From assembly GCA_964555645.1 (NCBI GenBank), contig CAZKTA010000002.1:1-64000 (forward strand): a stretch of DNA of 64,000 nt, given 5' to 3'. The notes under the pieces were generated by a model. That model had not been told where the DNA came from. It did no database searches and saw nothing but the letters and a program-made list of their open reading frames with translations. This DNA is from DTLC01 sp964555645 (GTDB lineage: Bacteria > Verrucomicrobiota > Verrucomicrobiia > Limisphaerales > DTLC01). This document shows positions 17,598 to 27,125 of this stretch, in pieces. Position numbers and translations under genes: made by a program. Position 1 is the stretch's first letter, and each line of letters begins with the position of its first letter.

Positions 17598-19022
17598 ATG
17601 GCTTACGAAGCTGTCATCGGGCTGGAGACGCACGTCCAGCTTAAGACCAAGTCGAAGCTTTGGTGCGGCTGCGCAAATGAGTTTGGCGCACCGCCGAATA
17701 CAAACGTGTGCCCCGTGTGTCTCGGGCTGCCCGGTGTATTGCCTGTGGCCAACGAAGCGGCGCTGCGGCTGACCATACTTGCAGGGCTGTTGCTGAATTG
17801 TCAGATACCGTCCCGGTCCAAGTTCGATCGCAAAAGCTATTTTTACCCCGACATGCCCAAAAACTACCAGATCAGCCAGTACGATATGCCGTGCGCGATC
17901 AACGGGTACGTCGAGTTCGAGTTCGCCGGCCACATCGAGCGTGTCCGGATCAAACGCGTGCATCTTGAGGAAGACGTCGGTAAAAGTTTCCATTTCGAAC
18001 AGACCAGTGGGATTGATTTCAACCGTGCCGGTGTGCCGTTACTTGAAATTGTATCCGAGCCTGACATCGCGAGCGCAGACATGGCGTATGCGTACCTCAC
18101 CGCGCTGAAAGAAATCCTGTCGCAAGGGGGCGTAAGCGATTGCGACATGGAAAAAGGCATGGTCAGATGCGATGTTAACGTGAGTGTCCGCCCCAAGGGT
18201 AGCACTGAGCTGGGTGCAAAAATTGAGATTAAAAACATGAACAGTTTCTCCGGTGTACGCCGCGCGCTCGAATACGAAATTGCACGCCAAATTGCCGTAT
18301 TGGAAAAGGGCGGGCGGCTAGTCCAGAGCACACGCCGGTGGGACGAGTTCACAGGCGTAACAGAAGAAATGCGGACAAAAGAATATGCACATGATTACCG
18401 GTACTTTCCTGACCCCGACTTACTGCCATTCGAGCCGAGTGCACATTGGTTGGCCGAAGTCAGCAAACGCGTTATCGAGCTGCCGCTTGCGCGTAAACAA
18501 CGCCTGATGCGCGAGTACGGCTTGCCAGCCTCAGACGCCGAGGTGCTCAAAAGCAACATGCCCTTGGCGGACTATTTCGAGTCAATTGCGCGCAAAGCAA
18601 GAAATCCTAAGGCAGTTGCTAACTGGGTGATCAATAGTCTTCAGGCTAAAATGACCGAGACAGGCATCGGGCTTACGGAATTAAAGTTTACCCCTGACGC
18701 ACTGCTCGAGCTTGTAAGTCTTGTGGACAACAAAACCATCAGCAGTTCGGCCGCCCAGCAAGTGTTTGCTGAAATGTTTGAGACAGGCAAATCACCTGCT
18801 CAGATCGTTCATGAGAAAGGGCTCGCACAGCTTAGTGACGCAGCAACAATCGAAAAATGGTGCGACGAAGTCATAGCAGCGTATCCTGGGCCGGTGAACG
18901 AGTACCGCGCTGGCAAGGCTGGTGCGATCAATTTTCTGAAGGGGCAAGTGATGAAACTCAGCAAGGGCCGCGCAAACCCGGTCATGGTCGGCGAGATACT
19001 CGAGCGCAAACTCAAGAGTTAA
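17598..19022 (+). CDS. gatB: Aspartyl/glutamyl-tRNA amidotransferase subunit B
   Basis: 474 residues from ATG 17598, the start that gives the family opening 'AYEAVIGLETHVQL'; the frame extends further upstream without family likeness. Signature stretches are 'LWCGCANEFGAPPNTNVCPV' with its zinc Cys residues, 'FYPDMPKNYQISQYD', 'NRAGVPLLEIVSEPD', 'VRCDVNVSVRPKG', 'EIKNMNSF' and a C-terminal YqeY-like domain ('FLKGQVMKLSKGRANP'). GatB phosphorylates the misacylated Glu or Asp on tRNA and works with GatA and GatC in transamidation. gatA and gatC are not adjacent here. It is a plus-strand single gene between two minus-strand groups and a housekeeping anchor. Bases 19023-19421 downstream hold nothing I can support. 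Confidence 0.97.
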   Translation: MAYEAVIGLETHVQLKTKSKLWCGCANEFGAPPNTNVCPVCLGLPGVLPVANEAALRLTILAGLLLNCQIPSRSKFDRKSYFYPDMPKNYQISQYDMPCAINGYVEFEFAGHIERVRIKRVHLEEDVGKSFHFEQTSGIDFNRAGVPLLEIVSEPDIASADMAYAYLTALKEILSQGGVSDCDMEKGMVRCDVNVSVRPKGSTELGAKIEIKNMNSFSGVRRALEYEIARQIAVLEKGGRLVQSTRRWDEFTGVTEEMRTKEYAHDYRYFPDPDLLPFEPSAHWLAEVSKRVIELPLARKQRLMREYGLPASDAEVLKSNMPLADYFESIARKARNPKAVANWVINSLQAKMTETGIGLTELKFTPDALLELVSLVDNKTISSSAAQQVFAEMFETGKSPAQIVHEKGLAQLSDAATIEKWCDEVIAAYPGPVNEYRAGKAGAINFLKGQVMKLSKGRANPVMVGEILERKLKS

Positions 19023-19421
19023 TTGTTTTCTGGCCCGTTTATTGCCTAATCTCATTTTAGGGGTGGCCAAAAATTCTTTCATGCGCGTTTGCCAAGCGTA
19101 GAAGCGGGAGATTTTCGTGCACGGTGTGGAAGCGCGTTTTTTGCCTGCGCGAGTCTATGTTGTTGCATCACAATATAGACCAGTTCCACGACCTACTGTT
19201 GAATTCGAGCAGCGCAAATTCAGCAAGCTGTGTTTGGGATCAGCAAAAAGTGCACGTGCAAACCCGTGGCACCGAATTTGTGAATATGCGGTTGGCATGT
19301 GGTTGGCTGGCCGAATTTGTTGGCATGGCTGGACATAAGGAGTCCCCGCGCTGCGCGCCACAGACGAAACCTCCGGATACAAAACAGTCGCACCACAGTG
19401 TACCTGTTCCATATTGAATCG

Positions 19422-20669
19422 TTAAAGCTGTGGGTGTTCCTGTCTGTGTTTGGCTATTTCGACTGCGTACACGTGCGGTGCGCCGTGGAAGTTTGCGCGG
19501 AACACGACCCATTTGCCGTCGGGGGTAAACCGCGCATTCGGCTCGAGTGAATAGTCGTGTTTGGACATGTTAACGAGGCGTTTCGCGCGCAATACTCCAG
19601 TCTTGATCAAGCCTTTTTGCTGGTCCGGCTCCATACGGTTTGGTACAAGCTCAGGCTCGAATAGGTAAATCCATTTGCCGTCCGGCGCTTTGGCGACCAT
19701 GTTTTCAGCGCCGCCGTCGCCAGCGAACATTTTGCCGTCAGGTGAAATATTGTAATGCACCGACCATTCGTTGCGTTGGAGGCTGTACCAGGTGCGGTCG
19801 CCAGTGTGAACATTGTAGGCCGCAAGCCAAAACACCTCGCCGCGCGGCGTTTGCAGGTCATACCAAATGGTGGAGCCGTCCGGGCTCCAAAACTCATGTC
19901 CGGCGATCTCCATTATCATGGTGCGTGTGTGAATCTTGCTTAACTCTGAGCCGTCGGCGCGTATTGTCCAGATGCGGTCAACCAGATGCCATGGGCCTTC
20001 GTGGCAAAACATTAGCATGTTCGGATCAGCGGGTGAGAACTGAATATGGTTAAGCCAGTTGCTGCCGCGGTTGAATGTCTTAACCGCGCCTGTTTTGATG
20101 TTCAGCACGAACAGCTCCATTGGCCAGCGCTGATTGTACCGCTGTTCGAGGCTTGGCCGGCGCGGACGCGAGTCAGGCGATGGACCGCCCCCACCGAAAG
20201 CGGTTGGCGCATTTGTTGGCCGCTCTGTGATTGCGCCAGCTAACAGAGTTTCGTCTGCGTTAACCGTTGCCACGCTACCGCGCGCAGGTGGTCGTGCAAC
20301 CTCGCGCACGGCTCCGCTCGGGACGGAAACTGCATAAACAACGCGGTTCGATCCGTAGTAGATGTCGCCCGTTTTCCGTCCAACTTCGATTAGCCGGACA
20401 AAGCCTGTGACAAGCTTCTTTATCTCGCGCGAGCGCAAATTCACAACCGAAATGCTACCAGGTGAACTCATTGCCATCCATTGGCCGTCGGGCGTGAACG
20501 CATTTTGGTGGAAATATGGTGTCTGTGTGCCCGGTTCTTTTGAAAGCCTAATGACACGGTAGCCGGTGTCGGCATCAATCCATTCAACTGGTGGTTCTTC
20601 AGCCGCTACAGCAGATGCACTGAAAGTTGCAAAAAGCCAAAACCAAATAATTCCTGTCGAACGACGCAT
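19422..20669 (-). CDS. Oligogalacturonate-lyase-like beta-propeller, exported
   Basis: 415 residues from ATG 20669, chosen because it begins a signal peptide ('MRRSTGIIWFWLFATFSASA' then 'VAAEE'). The body is a seven-bladed propeller with repeated 'FTPDGQWMA', 'FSPADPNML', 'WSPDGSTIWY', 'ISPDGKMFAGDG' and 'FTPDGKWVVFR'. The order and details ('GHEFWSPDGSTIWYDLQ', 'HVYAVEI' at the end) match the oligogalacturonate lyase (PL22)-like family, which cleaves unsaturated digalacturonates. Many verrucomicrobial members are of unproven activity, so this is a family call, not a substrate call. It ends before the gap at 19023-19421 and faces hpnG divergently. Confidence 0.82.
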   Translation of the reverse strand: MRRSTGIIWFWLFATFSASAVAAEEPPVEWIDADTGYRVIRLSKEPGTQTPYFHQNAFTPDGQWMAMSSPGSISVVNLRSREIKKLVTGFVRLIEVGRKTGDIYYGSNRVVYAVSVPSGAVREVARPPARGSVATVNADETLLAGAITERPTNAPTAFGGGGPSPDSRPRRPSLEQRYNQRWPMELFVLNIKTGAVKTFNRGSNWLNHIQFSPADPNMLMFCHEGPWHLVDRIWTIRADGSELSKIHTRTMIMEIAGHEFWSPDGSTIWYDLQTPRGEVFWLAAYNVHTGDRTWYSLQRNEWSVHYNISPDGKMFAGDGGAENMVAKAPDGKWIYLFEPELVPNRMEPDQQKGLIKTGVLRAKRLVNMSKHDYSLEPNARFTPDGKWVVFRANFHGAPHVYAVEIAKHRQEHPQL

Positions 20670-20897
20670 AACAACTTTTTGCGTAATTTTTCGCACGGTC
20701 AAGTGGTTTATGCAAACCAAACCTGGCCGGTTTTCGAGCAGCATAATAGTGCTCGGCAAGCATACTGGTAATTTGTTTGGACTGACGCGGCACCTGTTGG
20801 ATTGGAAGTGCGCTCGAGCTTTGGAAGTGATACCTTTCGGCCGGCAATTGCCTGCGGAAGATTTTTCTTATGTGCGATTTGAAGCGAGTTGGTGGAC

Positions 20898-21557
20898 ATG
20901 GAACAAAACTGCCGTAGCCAAAGTGTCCGTAACGTGCTTGTGTGCTTTGCACTCAGGCAGGAAGCAGTGTCGTTCAAAAGACTCATCCGGCCATATCCGA
21001 CAGTCACCACCCTTGTTACAGGGATGGGATTATCAAATGCACGGCTGGCTGTACTTGATGCAATTGGAAAACGCAACTTCGACGAGGTATTTAGTTGCGG
21101 TTTTGCAGGGGGTCTTAAAGCCAGGCTTACCCCAGGTACGGTCTTGTTTGAAACAGAAAACCCCGCGCTGAAAGACAGATTAAACAAAGCAGGTGCAATA
21201 CCAGGCCGGTTTGCCCTTGCACCGCGATTGCTCGTCACTGCCGCTGAGAAAGCCGATTTTTACAAGCAGACAGGTGCAGACGCTGCACAGTTCGAGTCTG
21301 AAGCTATTCAAGCCATTTGCCGCGAGCACAACATTCCGTTTGCAGTCGTAAGAGTCGTTTTCGATGCTGCGGACGAAGACCTGCCGGTTGACTTTAACGA
21401 GTTCATGTCAGCAACGGGCGGGTTTCGGTATGGGAAATTTTTTTGGGCGGTTGCGCGCGCGCCCGGCAGGGCCCGACCGTTAATCGAGTTGGCAAATCGT
21501 TGCAAAGTCACCAGTGAGAAACTTGCAGTTGTGTTAGCAGCGGCTATGCGCCTGTAA
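20898..21557 (+). CDS. hpnG: Nucleoside phosphorylase-like protein, probable HpnG
   Basis: 219 residues from ATG 20898. It has the nucleoside phosphorylase/MTAN fold: 'NVLVCFALRQEAVSF' at the start, 'VTGMGLSNAR' for the phosphate/ribose loop, 'SCGFAGGLKARLTPG' in the middle, and 'QFESEAIQAICREHNIPF', where a Glu normally contacts the nucleoside, followed by 'RVVFDAADEDLP' with the catalytic-type Asp. In hopanoid synthesis HpnG removes adenine from adenosylhopane made by HpnH. The assignment rests on fold plus neighbours: hpnK, hpnD and an EamA gene lie convergently next to it. Its stop overlaps the stop of the EamA gene by 14 bases on opposite strands. Confidence 0.8.
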   Translation: MEQNCRSQSVRNVLVCFALRQEAVSFKRLIRPYPTVTTLVTGMGLSNARLAVLDAIGKRNFDEVFSCGFAGGLKARLTPGTVLFETENPALKDRLNKAGAIPGRFALAPRLLVTAAEKADFYKQTGADAAQFESEAIQAICREHNIPFAVVRVVFDAADEDLPVDFNEFMSATGGFRYGKFFWAVARAPGRARPLIELANRCKVTSEKLAVVLAAAMRL

Positions 21558-21978
21558 GAGTTTGAGCATGTGCACGCGGTTTGTCGGCAGGTTTTTCTTT
21601 TACATGCTCGCTGTAGCTCACGAGTGCTGCCCCCACGACAATTAACACTACACCGACCCAACGCAATGCGGAAACTTGTTCTTTGAGGAGAAACTGCGCG
21701 GCCAGTGTGGTAATAACAAATCCAAGAGCCGTCAAAGGCCAGATCAAGCTCACGTCTCTGTGCGTCAGTAAATAAAGCAACGCACAGAAAAAAGCCGCTT
21801 CCAGCGCTACGCCTATCACCACGTAGCGGTTTGTCACGCTTAGCGCAATCACACGGCCAACCTCGGCAATGCTGAAACTTTGAGGTGGGCCGATCTGTTT
21901 CAATCCTTTGCTCAGGCATACAACACCGCTCGCCTCAGCCACAAGCGCACAAATGAGTATGATGATGACTTTTGCCAT
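21544..21978 (-). CDS. Small EamA/DMT-type membrane transporter in the hopanoid cluster
   Basis: 144 residues from ATG 21978, one base after the hpnK stop. There are four predicted membrane spans: about residues 2-22, 42-62, 68-88 and 93-115. The last loop has 'LTALGFVITTLAAQFLLKEQ' and 'LRWVGVVLIVVGAALVSYSE', the typical last-span signature of the small EamA/SMR-like transporter group. Genes of this size are often found with hpnK in hopanoid clusters, so transport or flipping of a hopanoid precursor or related lipid is a reasonable guess only. It ends the long minus-strand gene train. Confidence 0.8.
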   Translation of the reverse strand: MAKVIIILICALVAEASGVVCLSKGLKQIGPPQSFSIAEVGRVIALSVTNRYVVIGVALEAAFFCALLYLLTHRDVSLIWPLTALGFVITTLAAQFLLKEQVSALRWVGVVLIVVGAALVSYSEHVKEKPADKPRAHAQTLTGA

Positions 21979-21979
21979 T

Positions 21980-22795
21980 TTACAAATCTTGGTACCTGAC
22001 CAACTCGATGCGTAATTGTTCAACAAGCGCACGAACCTTCGGACTAACCAGTGCGCAAAGTTCGTGCCTAGCATTGCCTTCGGCAGGATGCGAGTAAAGC
22101 TCAGACACACCGTCCGGTAATCGTGCGAGCAGATTCAATACATAAGCTTCATCCACACGCTTATCTTGCAGCAGACCGAACACGGTCGCGGCATGTTTTA
22201 TGTGGTGTTTTGTGAGGGTTGGCAGCGCGTGTCGCGCCAATCGGCAGAAAACCACTGCCATTACAGTCCTGTAAATCCATCGCCCACGAGCCAGGCGCGC
22301 GTTCAGCCAAAATCTATCTCTGGTAAGCCGGAACCGTCGAATGCCAAACTCGGCTGCGTTTCTCACTAAGATGCCGAACACAGTCGGGTGCATGTGCATG
22401 TGTAGATGGCCACTGACGTGGTCAAGTTCGAGTCCAGTGGCCTTGAACTTTTCGAGTTGCGCACGTATTTCTGCTTCTAATTGTGGGCGTAGCCTGCGGC
22501 TGAAAAAGTACCGGAGACCAGTCACAAATGCGTTCGTGCCGAATTCATTTCGTGTATTGACAATGCCAGGTATTTTTGTGTGATCAAGAGTCGAGTGCCC
22601 GCAAACCAAGGTCAAATGCAGCCCTATACCGAGTCGGGGGTGTTGTTTGGCAAATTCGACCGCCTGCTCGAAACCCGGCTCATTGACCATCAGGCTTGCT
22701 GCCGTAAGGATACCTTCACGATGCGCACGTACTACAGCCTGATTAATCGCTTCATTGCGGCCGAAATCGTCTGCAGTCACAATAAGTTGTTTCAT
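21980..22795 (-). CDS. hpnK: Hopanoid-associated YdjC-fold deacetylase HpnK
   Basis: 271 residues. It opens 'MKQLIVTADDFGRNEAINQA', with the conserved Asp-Asp of the YdjC/ChbG deacetylase fold, followed by 'GLHLTLVCGHS' and 'DHVSGHLHMHMHP', which hold the metal-binding His residues, and 'ELYSHPAEG' near the C terminus. In the hopanoid pathway HpnK removes the acetyl group from GlcNAc-bacteriohopanetetrol made by HpnI; HpnJ then makes the cyclitol ether. hpnI is not in the window. It lies between hpnD (35 bases upstream) and the EamA-like gene (1 base downstream), consistent with one operon. Confidence 0.9.
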   Translation of the reverse strand: MKQLIVTADDFGRNEAINQAVVRAHREGILTAASLMVNEPGFEQAVEFAKQHPRLGIGLHLTLVCGHSTLDHTKIPGIVNTRNEFGTNAFVTGLRYFFSRRLRPQLEAEIRAQLEKFKATGLELDHVSGHLHMHMHPTVFGILVRNAAEFGIRRFRLTRDRFWLNARLARGRWIYRTVMAVVFCRLARHALPTLTKHHIKHAATVFGLLQDKRVDEAYVLNLLARLPDGVSELYSHPAEGNARHELCALVSPKVRALVEQLRIELVRYQDL

Positions 22796-22830
22796 TGGCT
22801 ACGAGCCAGCCGTGAGCGGGTTGGTAGGGG

Positions 22831-23685
22831 TTAGTCTGCTCCGTAGTTGGCATTGTGCAGTCCGAACGTCACATTCAACCATGTACGGTAAATCAACAGC
22901 AGCTTCCGGCCCGTAGTAAGCTGCGTTTTTACAGGGCCAAACACTTCAAACTTATTCCGCTCGATTTTGCGCAACAGTTCCCAGTAAACAGCCCCCATCA
23001 ACTCGGCTGCAATCATCGCGTGCCTGTCAACCACGGGCAGGCTCTTATGCGCTAATCTATAAAATTCCTTTGCGCGCGTTGCCACGGCGGCGCACAGCCT
23101 GCGGAACTTTTCCGAATACCTGCCCTCCATAATTTCGTCCTGCGAAACGTTAAACCTGGCAAGTTCACACAACGGCAAATAAATCCTGCCGCGCTCGGCA
23201 TCGGTACGAATGTCACGTAGTATGTTCGTTAGCTGGAATGCCTTGCCCAGGTAAACGGCGTAATTGCGGCAGCCGACATCGCGATACTCGAAAATTTCGA
23301 TGCTCAACAACCCCACCACCGATGCAACACGATAACAGTACAGGTCAAGAGCGTCCCAGTCTTCGTACCGTGTACGGTTCAGATCCATTTCCACCCCTTT
23401 AAGTAACTCATCGAAGAGTGCGAACGGTAATTTGTACCTGACGATTACAGGCTGTAGCTGCTTGTTTACAGCCAGTTGCGGTTCAACGCCATGACAGGCG
23501 CGGTGTAGGTCTGCCCGCCATGTTTTCAATGTTTGTGTGCGCAGTTCGGTGGATGTGTCCTTGTCGTCAGCAACGTCGTCCACAGCGCGGCAAAATGCAT
23601 AAAGGGCCGACATTGCACGGCGTTTTTGAGCCGGTAACAAAACAAAACCTAGTGCAAGATTCGAACCGCGTAATAGGCGAAGCAT
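22831..23685 (-). CDS. hpnD: Presqualene diphosphate synthase HpnD
   Basis: 284 residues of the squalene/phytoene synthase fold. 'RRAMSALYAFCRAVDDVADD' carries the first Asp-rich motif, and 'LTNILRDIRTDAERGRIYLP' the second. The opening without the 'YENFPVAS' motif and with 'LLPAQKRRAMSALYAF' fits HpnD rather than HpnC. HpnD condenses two farnesyl diphosphates to presqualene diphosphate, the entry step to squalene and hopanoids. Partners HpnC and HpnE are not in the window. The ATG is 2 bases after the stop of the small basic membrane protein upstream, so it is in the same operon. A related phytoene synthase role is less likely given hpnK and hpnG beside it. Confidence 0.9.
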   Translation of the reverse strand: MLRLLRGSNLALGFVLLPAQKRRAMSALYAFCRAVDDVADDKDTSTELRTQTLKTWRADLHRACHGVEPQLAVNKQLQPVIVRYKLPFALFDELLKGVEMDLNRTRYEDWDALDLYCYRVASVVGLLSIEIFEYRDVGCRNYAVYLGKAFQLTNILRDIRTDAERGRIYLPLCELARFNVSQDEIMEGRYSEKFRRLCAAVATRAKEFYRLAHKSLPVVDRHAMIAAELMGAVYWELLRKIERNKFEVFGPVKTQLTTGRKLLLIYRTWLNVTFGLHNANYGAD

Positions 23686-23687
23686 TC

Positions 23688-24095
23688 CTATGCATTCCGC
23701 GTTGTTTGCGGCTGTTGGATTTGCGGTTGCAACTGCGTCGGCAGCGCGTCGGACTGTGGACGTTTTGGGGGTAACCCGCCCGTCTCGGCCAGGGTAGGGT
23801 TGCGTTTGGCGAATCGTTCACGGCGGCGTCTGTGTGTGTGTGTTGACGATGAGGCATTTTCCGGCCGGCCTGTGTTTACAGTTGCAGTCTGGGAAACAAC
23901 AGATGAACTCCTATAATGGTGGCGGTGCCGCCTGTACCAGCGGCGTTTACGGAGCAGCAGCACCCACACAGTAGCCACAAATGCAGCGCAGAAAATCGCC
24001 ATTATAAGAACCAGCGCTTCGCGCGGGTTATTTGCAAGCTTACCGAGCGTGCTTGGCTCAGGGCGGTTAAACAAAAAAGCTGCAAAAACTGTCAT
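23688..24095 (-). CDS. Small membrane-anchored basic protein, unknown
   Basis: 135 residues, with no family that I recognise. One hydrophobic span lies at about residues 28-50 ('ALVLIMAIFCAAFVATVWVL'). An Arg/His-rich stretch follows ('RKRRWYRRHRHHYR'), then a low-complexity, positively charged tail rich in Ser, Thr, Arg and Gln. A cytoplasmic basic tail on a single anchor is the likely topology. It sits 18 bases after the NtrC-type regulator and 2 bases before hpnD, so it is co-transcribed with both. It may be a linker gene of this lineage. Confidence 0.6.
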   Translation of the reverse strand: MTVFAAFLFNRPEPSTLGKLANNPREALVLIMAIFCAAFVATVWVLLLRKRRWYRRHRHHYRSSSVVSQTATVNTGRPENASSSTHTHRRRRERFAKRNPTLAETGGLPPKRPQSDALPTQLQPQIQQPQTTRNA

Positions 24096-24113
24096 TGATG
24101 CTCCCTGTCAAAT

Positions 24114-25523
24114 TTAGCCTGTGTCATTGCCGTCTGTTGTACCAACCGGCAAAATGATATTAAGCCGTTGAATCCGATAACGCAAGGCGTGTCGGCTAAT
24201 TTTGAGCAGCTCAGCGGCCTTGGTGAGGTTGTAACCGGTCTGCTCGAGCACGGTTGTTATCAACGTGCGCTCGTAATCTGCAAGTGCTTCGTCGAGCGAT
24301 TTGCCTGGTATGGCGCCCTCTGGACCTACCTGTCGCAACCGGCTCTCGATATGGAAATCGGGAAGGCTGGCGGCCTGGACTTGATCTGCGGTTTCGAGAA
24401 TCAAGGCGCGTTCGACAACGTTTCGCAGTTCACGAACGTTGCCTGGCCAAGTATGCGCCATCAACTTTTGCCGTGCAGCAGGTGTGAATCCTCTGACACG
24501 TTTACCCAGTGCGACTGCGTAAATTTTCAAGAAATGCTCTGCAAGCAACAAAATGTCCTGGCCACGCTCGCGTAAAGGCGGTAAGTGAATTTGGACCACA
24601 TTGAGCCTGTGAAACAGGTCTTCGCGGAACTGGCCATCCTGAATAGCGCGGATGATGTCGCGATTCGTAGCCGCAATGAGCCGCACGTTAACCCGTAATT
24701 CCTGAGTGCCACCGACCCGCGTGAACGTGCCGTCTTCGAGGAATCGCAATAGCTTGGCCTGAAGCGGCTTGCTCATATCGGCAATTTCGTCCAGAAAGAT
24801 CGTGCCGCCATCTGCTTCTTCAACACGGCCTGGCTTTTGCCTGACAGCCCCTGTGAAAGCGCCTTTCTCGTGTCCGAACAGTTCACTTTCAAGCAGTGTG
24901 TCGGGTATGGCTGCGCAGTTAATCTTCACGTAGTTTGCGTTGCGGCGGTTGCTGTAAAAGTGCAACGCGCCTGCAACCAGTTCCTTGCCTGTGCCGCTCT
25001 CACCCAAAATGAGCACGCGCGCATCTGTAGGTGCAACCGTACGGATTAACTGGCGCAGTTCACGCATCTTGGGGGTTTCGCCAATTATTTGATCGAGTTG
25101 GTAAAGCTCGATTGCCTGTGTTTTTAGTGCGACGTTCTCCTGAAGCAACCGATGCCGTTCCGCGCACCGACCGACTGCATGAAGAAGTTCTTCGGGTGCA
25201 AACGGCTTGGGTAGGTAATCAATTGCACCGGCTTTGATGGCTTCTACAGCCTGTTTCGGTGTGGCGTAAGCGGTGATCATGAGCACAGGCAACTGCGGCC
25301 ATTGTGCTTTCACCTTCGCTAGAAAATCGTATCCGCTCATCCCGCCCAAGCGCGCATCTGTAATTACGAGGAAAAACTCCTCATGCTCGAGCAGCTCCAG
25401 ACCCGCCTCGGCAGATTCAACCGCACGAACAGTGTAGCCTTCGTCGCTAAGCATCCTCTCCAGCGACACACGCATGTTTTTTTCGTCATCAACGACGAGA
25501 ACAGGGGGTAACAGCGTGCTCAT
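24114..25523 (-). CDS. Sigma-54-dependent response regulator (NtrC family)
   Basis: 469 residues with three modules. The receiver (1-120) has phosphorylation Asp56 ('LVITDARLGG') and a 'LPKPFAPEEL' Lys region. The sigma-54 AAA+ domain (about 143-375) has Walker A 'GESGTGKELVA', the sigma-54 contact loop 'GAFTGA', Walker B 'GGTIFLDEIADM' and 'RLIAATNRDI'. The C-terminal Fis-type helix-turn-helix reads 'NLTKAAELLKISRHALRYRI'. It should activate sigma-54 promoters when phosphorylated by the histidine kinase encoded 109 bases upstream. No -24/-12 promoter was convincingly found nearby. Confidence 0.95.
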   Translation of the reverse strand: MSTLLPPVLVVDDEKNMRVSLERMLSDEGYTVRAVESAEAGLELLEHEEFFLVITDARLGGMSGYDFLAKVKAQWPQLPVLMITAYATPKQAVEAIKAGAIDYLPKPFAPEELLHAVGRCAERHRLLQENVALKTQAIELYQLDQIIGETPKMRELRQLIRTVAPTDARVLILGESGTGKELVAGALHFYSNRRNANYVKINCAAIPDTLLESELFGHEKGAFTGAVRQKPGRVEEADGGTIFLDEIADMSKPLQAKLLRFLEDGTFTRVGGTQELRVNVRLIAATNRDIIRAIQDGQFREDLFHRLNVVQIHLPPLRERGQDILLLAEHFLKIYAVALGKRVRGFTPAARQKLMAHTWPGNVRELRNVVERALILETADQVQAASLPDFHIESRLRQVGPEGAIPGKSLDEALADYERTLITTVLEQTGYNLTKAAELLKISRHALRYRIQRLNIILPVGTTDGNDTG

Positions 25524-25632
25524 TGTTCATCAGCATTGTGCAGCATCAGAACCGGGGATGCAAGCTTGCGCAAAACGCAGTGCGTTACATGTGCGTAGGC
25601 ACAACCGCAATTGGTTGGCGTTGTTCCTGACT

Positions 25633-27120
25633 TCATTGTGTTGTTTTTGGCATGACCCGGGTAGGCAGGGTAACGATGAACGTTGCGCCTTTACCAGGGG
25701 CAGATTCGGCGCGGACTGTGCCGTCATACAACTCGACGTTATGCTTTACAATTGCCAGCCCCAAACCGCTGCCCTTGGGTTTGGTGGTGTAGTATGCGTC
25801 AAACACTTTCTCGAGCTTATCCGGCGGAATACCGGGGCCTTCGTCGCGTACTGTGATTTCGATTGTATCTTCGTCACGCAACTTTGCCGTCACGAACACG
25901 TTCCCATCGGATTGCATTGCCTCACGCGCATTCTGCAAAAGGTTAACAAGCACTTCGTTCATGTGCCTACGCACCATCCACACCGGGGGCAAATCAGATT
26001 CGTACTGGCGATGGACCTTGACTGGCCAACCTGCATTCGGTGGGAACACCTGTTCAATTGCTCGGTCCAATTCTTCCGGCACAACCAACCTCTCAACGCG
26101 GCCGTCGCTCAACGCCGCATAACCAACCAGCTCAGTCAATATCCTGTCCGACCGTGCGACTTCTTCTTCGATGATTTGGAGTTGTTGTTCGACGTCTGAT
26201 TTACCGTCTCGCAGGGACTTTCGCAGCGAATAAACTGCGTTGTTAATAATTGCCAGTGGGTTTTTTATCCGATGCGCTACCTCGGCCGCAATGCGGCCTG
26301 CCGATTTTAATTCGGCCTGGCGCAGCGACAGTTCCTGTCGCTCGGCCTGTGCAATACGTTGTTTTTCAAACAACAATTGCAGGCCGTATCCGCAAACAGT
26401 TAACAGCCACAAAATCGTCAGCCGCAACAACACAGGCTCTGTAGGTTTTTCAGGCACGGCAAGCTCAGGGTAACTTACCACAACCACAACACGCGTAGGT
26501 CTGTTAGTCGAACCTATTTCTTCGTCGGTCGGTTCTTTTTCTGGGGCGGTCGTCATTGTTGTAACTCTGCGTGGTGGCATGCTCGGCAGGAAAATTTCCG
26601 TCTCACTCAATGTCATATCCAACAGCCCTGCAGCCATGTAAAATCCGCTCAACAACAGGTTGAGGGCTATTTGCGGTGTTGCGGCGGGTATGCTGAGCGC
26701 ATTGACAAAAATCAGGCCGGCAAAACACCAAAACAATGTGCTTTGGAATCCGCCGGTGAAAAGCGTTAAGACACCAAGCAACGCACCGTCAAGCAGACCC
26801 ATCGTAAAAACGAACCATTGCACTAATGCGGGTGGGAACCTTCGCATCACGAACATTGGCGCTGCTAACCCAACCGTTAGCAACACATACGGCACGAACA
26901 AGTTTTGTGCAGTCTCAAGTACGGCACCGCGGGGTGTGGGTATTTCCGTCCATGGCATGTAAAACAGGTAATAAAACGCAAGCACAATCGCCACAACCTT
27001 GACCGGCATGACGATGTTGCGTTGCATTGCCAAAATGCGACGCGCACGCTCAGTGGTTGCAGACCGATGCGCAGGCGGCGCAAGCGCTTGGCCAAGGAAA
27101 TGCCAAAAGGACAATTTCAT
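25633..27120 (-). CDS. Membrane sensor histidine kinase
   Basis: 495 residues from ATG 27120, preferred over GTG 27129 because a GAGGTGA lies about 6 bases upstream. The N-terminal half has about six membrane spans (residues 40-180), with a loop of about 65 residues before the last ('VTTMTTAPEKEPTDEEIGST' and on). The kinase core has H-box 'AAEVAHRIKNPLAI', N-box 'EVLVNLLQNAREAM' and G-boxes 'VRDEGPGIPPDKL' and 'KGSGLGLAIVKHNVEL'. It is an orthodox HisKA kinase and the likely partner of the NtrC-type regulator downstream. Its start overlaps the coaC end, so the pair is embedded in a housekeeping operon. The stimulus is unknown. Confidence 0.93.
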   Translation of the reverse strand: MKLSFWHFLGQALAPPAHRSATTERARRILAMQRNIVMPVKVVAIVLAFYYLFYMPWTEIPTPRGAVLETAQNLFVPYVLLTVGLAAPMFVMRRFPPALVQWFVFTMGLLDGALLGVLTLFTGGFQSTLFWCFAGLIFVNALSIPAATPQIALNLLLSGFYMAAGLLDMTLSETEIFLPSMPPRRVTTMTTAPEKEPTDEEIGSTNRPTRVVVVVSYPELAVPEKPTEPVLLRLTILWLLTVCGYGLQLLFEKQRIAQAERQELSLRQAELKSAGRIAAEVAHRIKNPLAIINNAVYSLRKSLRDGKSDVEQQLQIIEEEVARSDRILTELVGYAALSDGRVERLVVPEELDRAIEQVFPPNAGWPVKVHRQYESDLPPVWMVRRHMNEVLVNLLQNAREAMQSDGNVFVTAKLRDEDTIEITVRDEGPGIPPDKLEKVFDAYYTTKPKGSGLGLAIVKHNVELYDGTVRAESAPGKGATFIVTLPTRVMPKTTQ

Positions 27121-27125
27121 CCAAC

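Noticed and set aside
19124..19417. A 97-codon plus-strand frame between gatB and the propeller gene.
   Set aside because: No recognisable domain or start signal; composition looks random.
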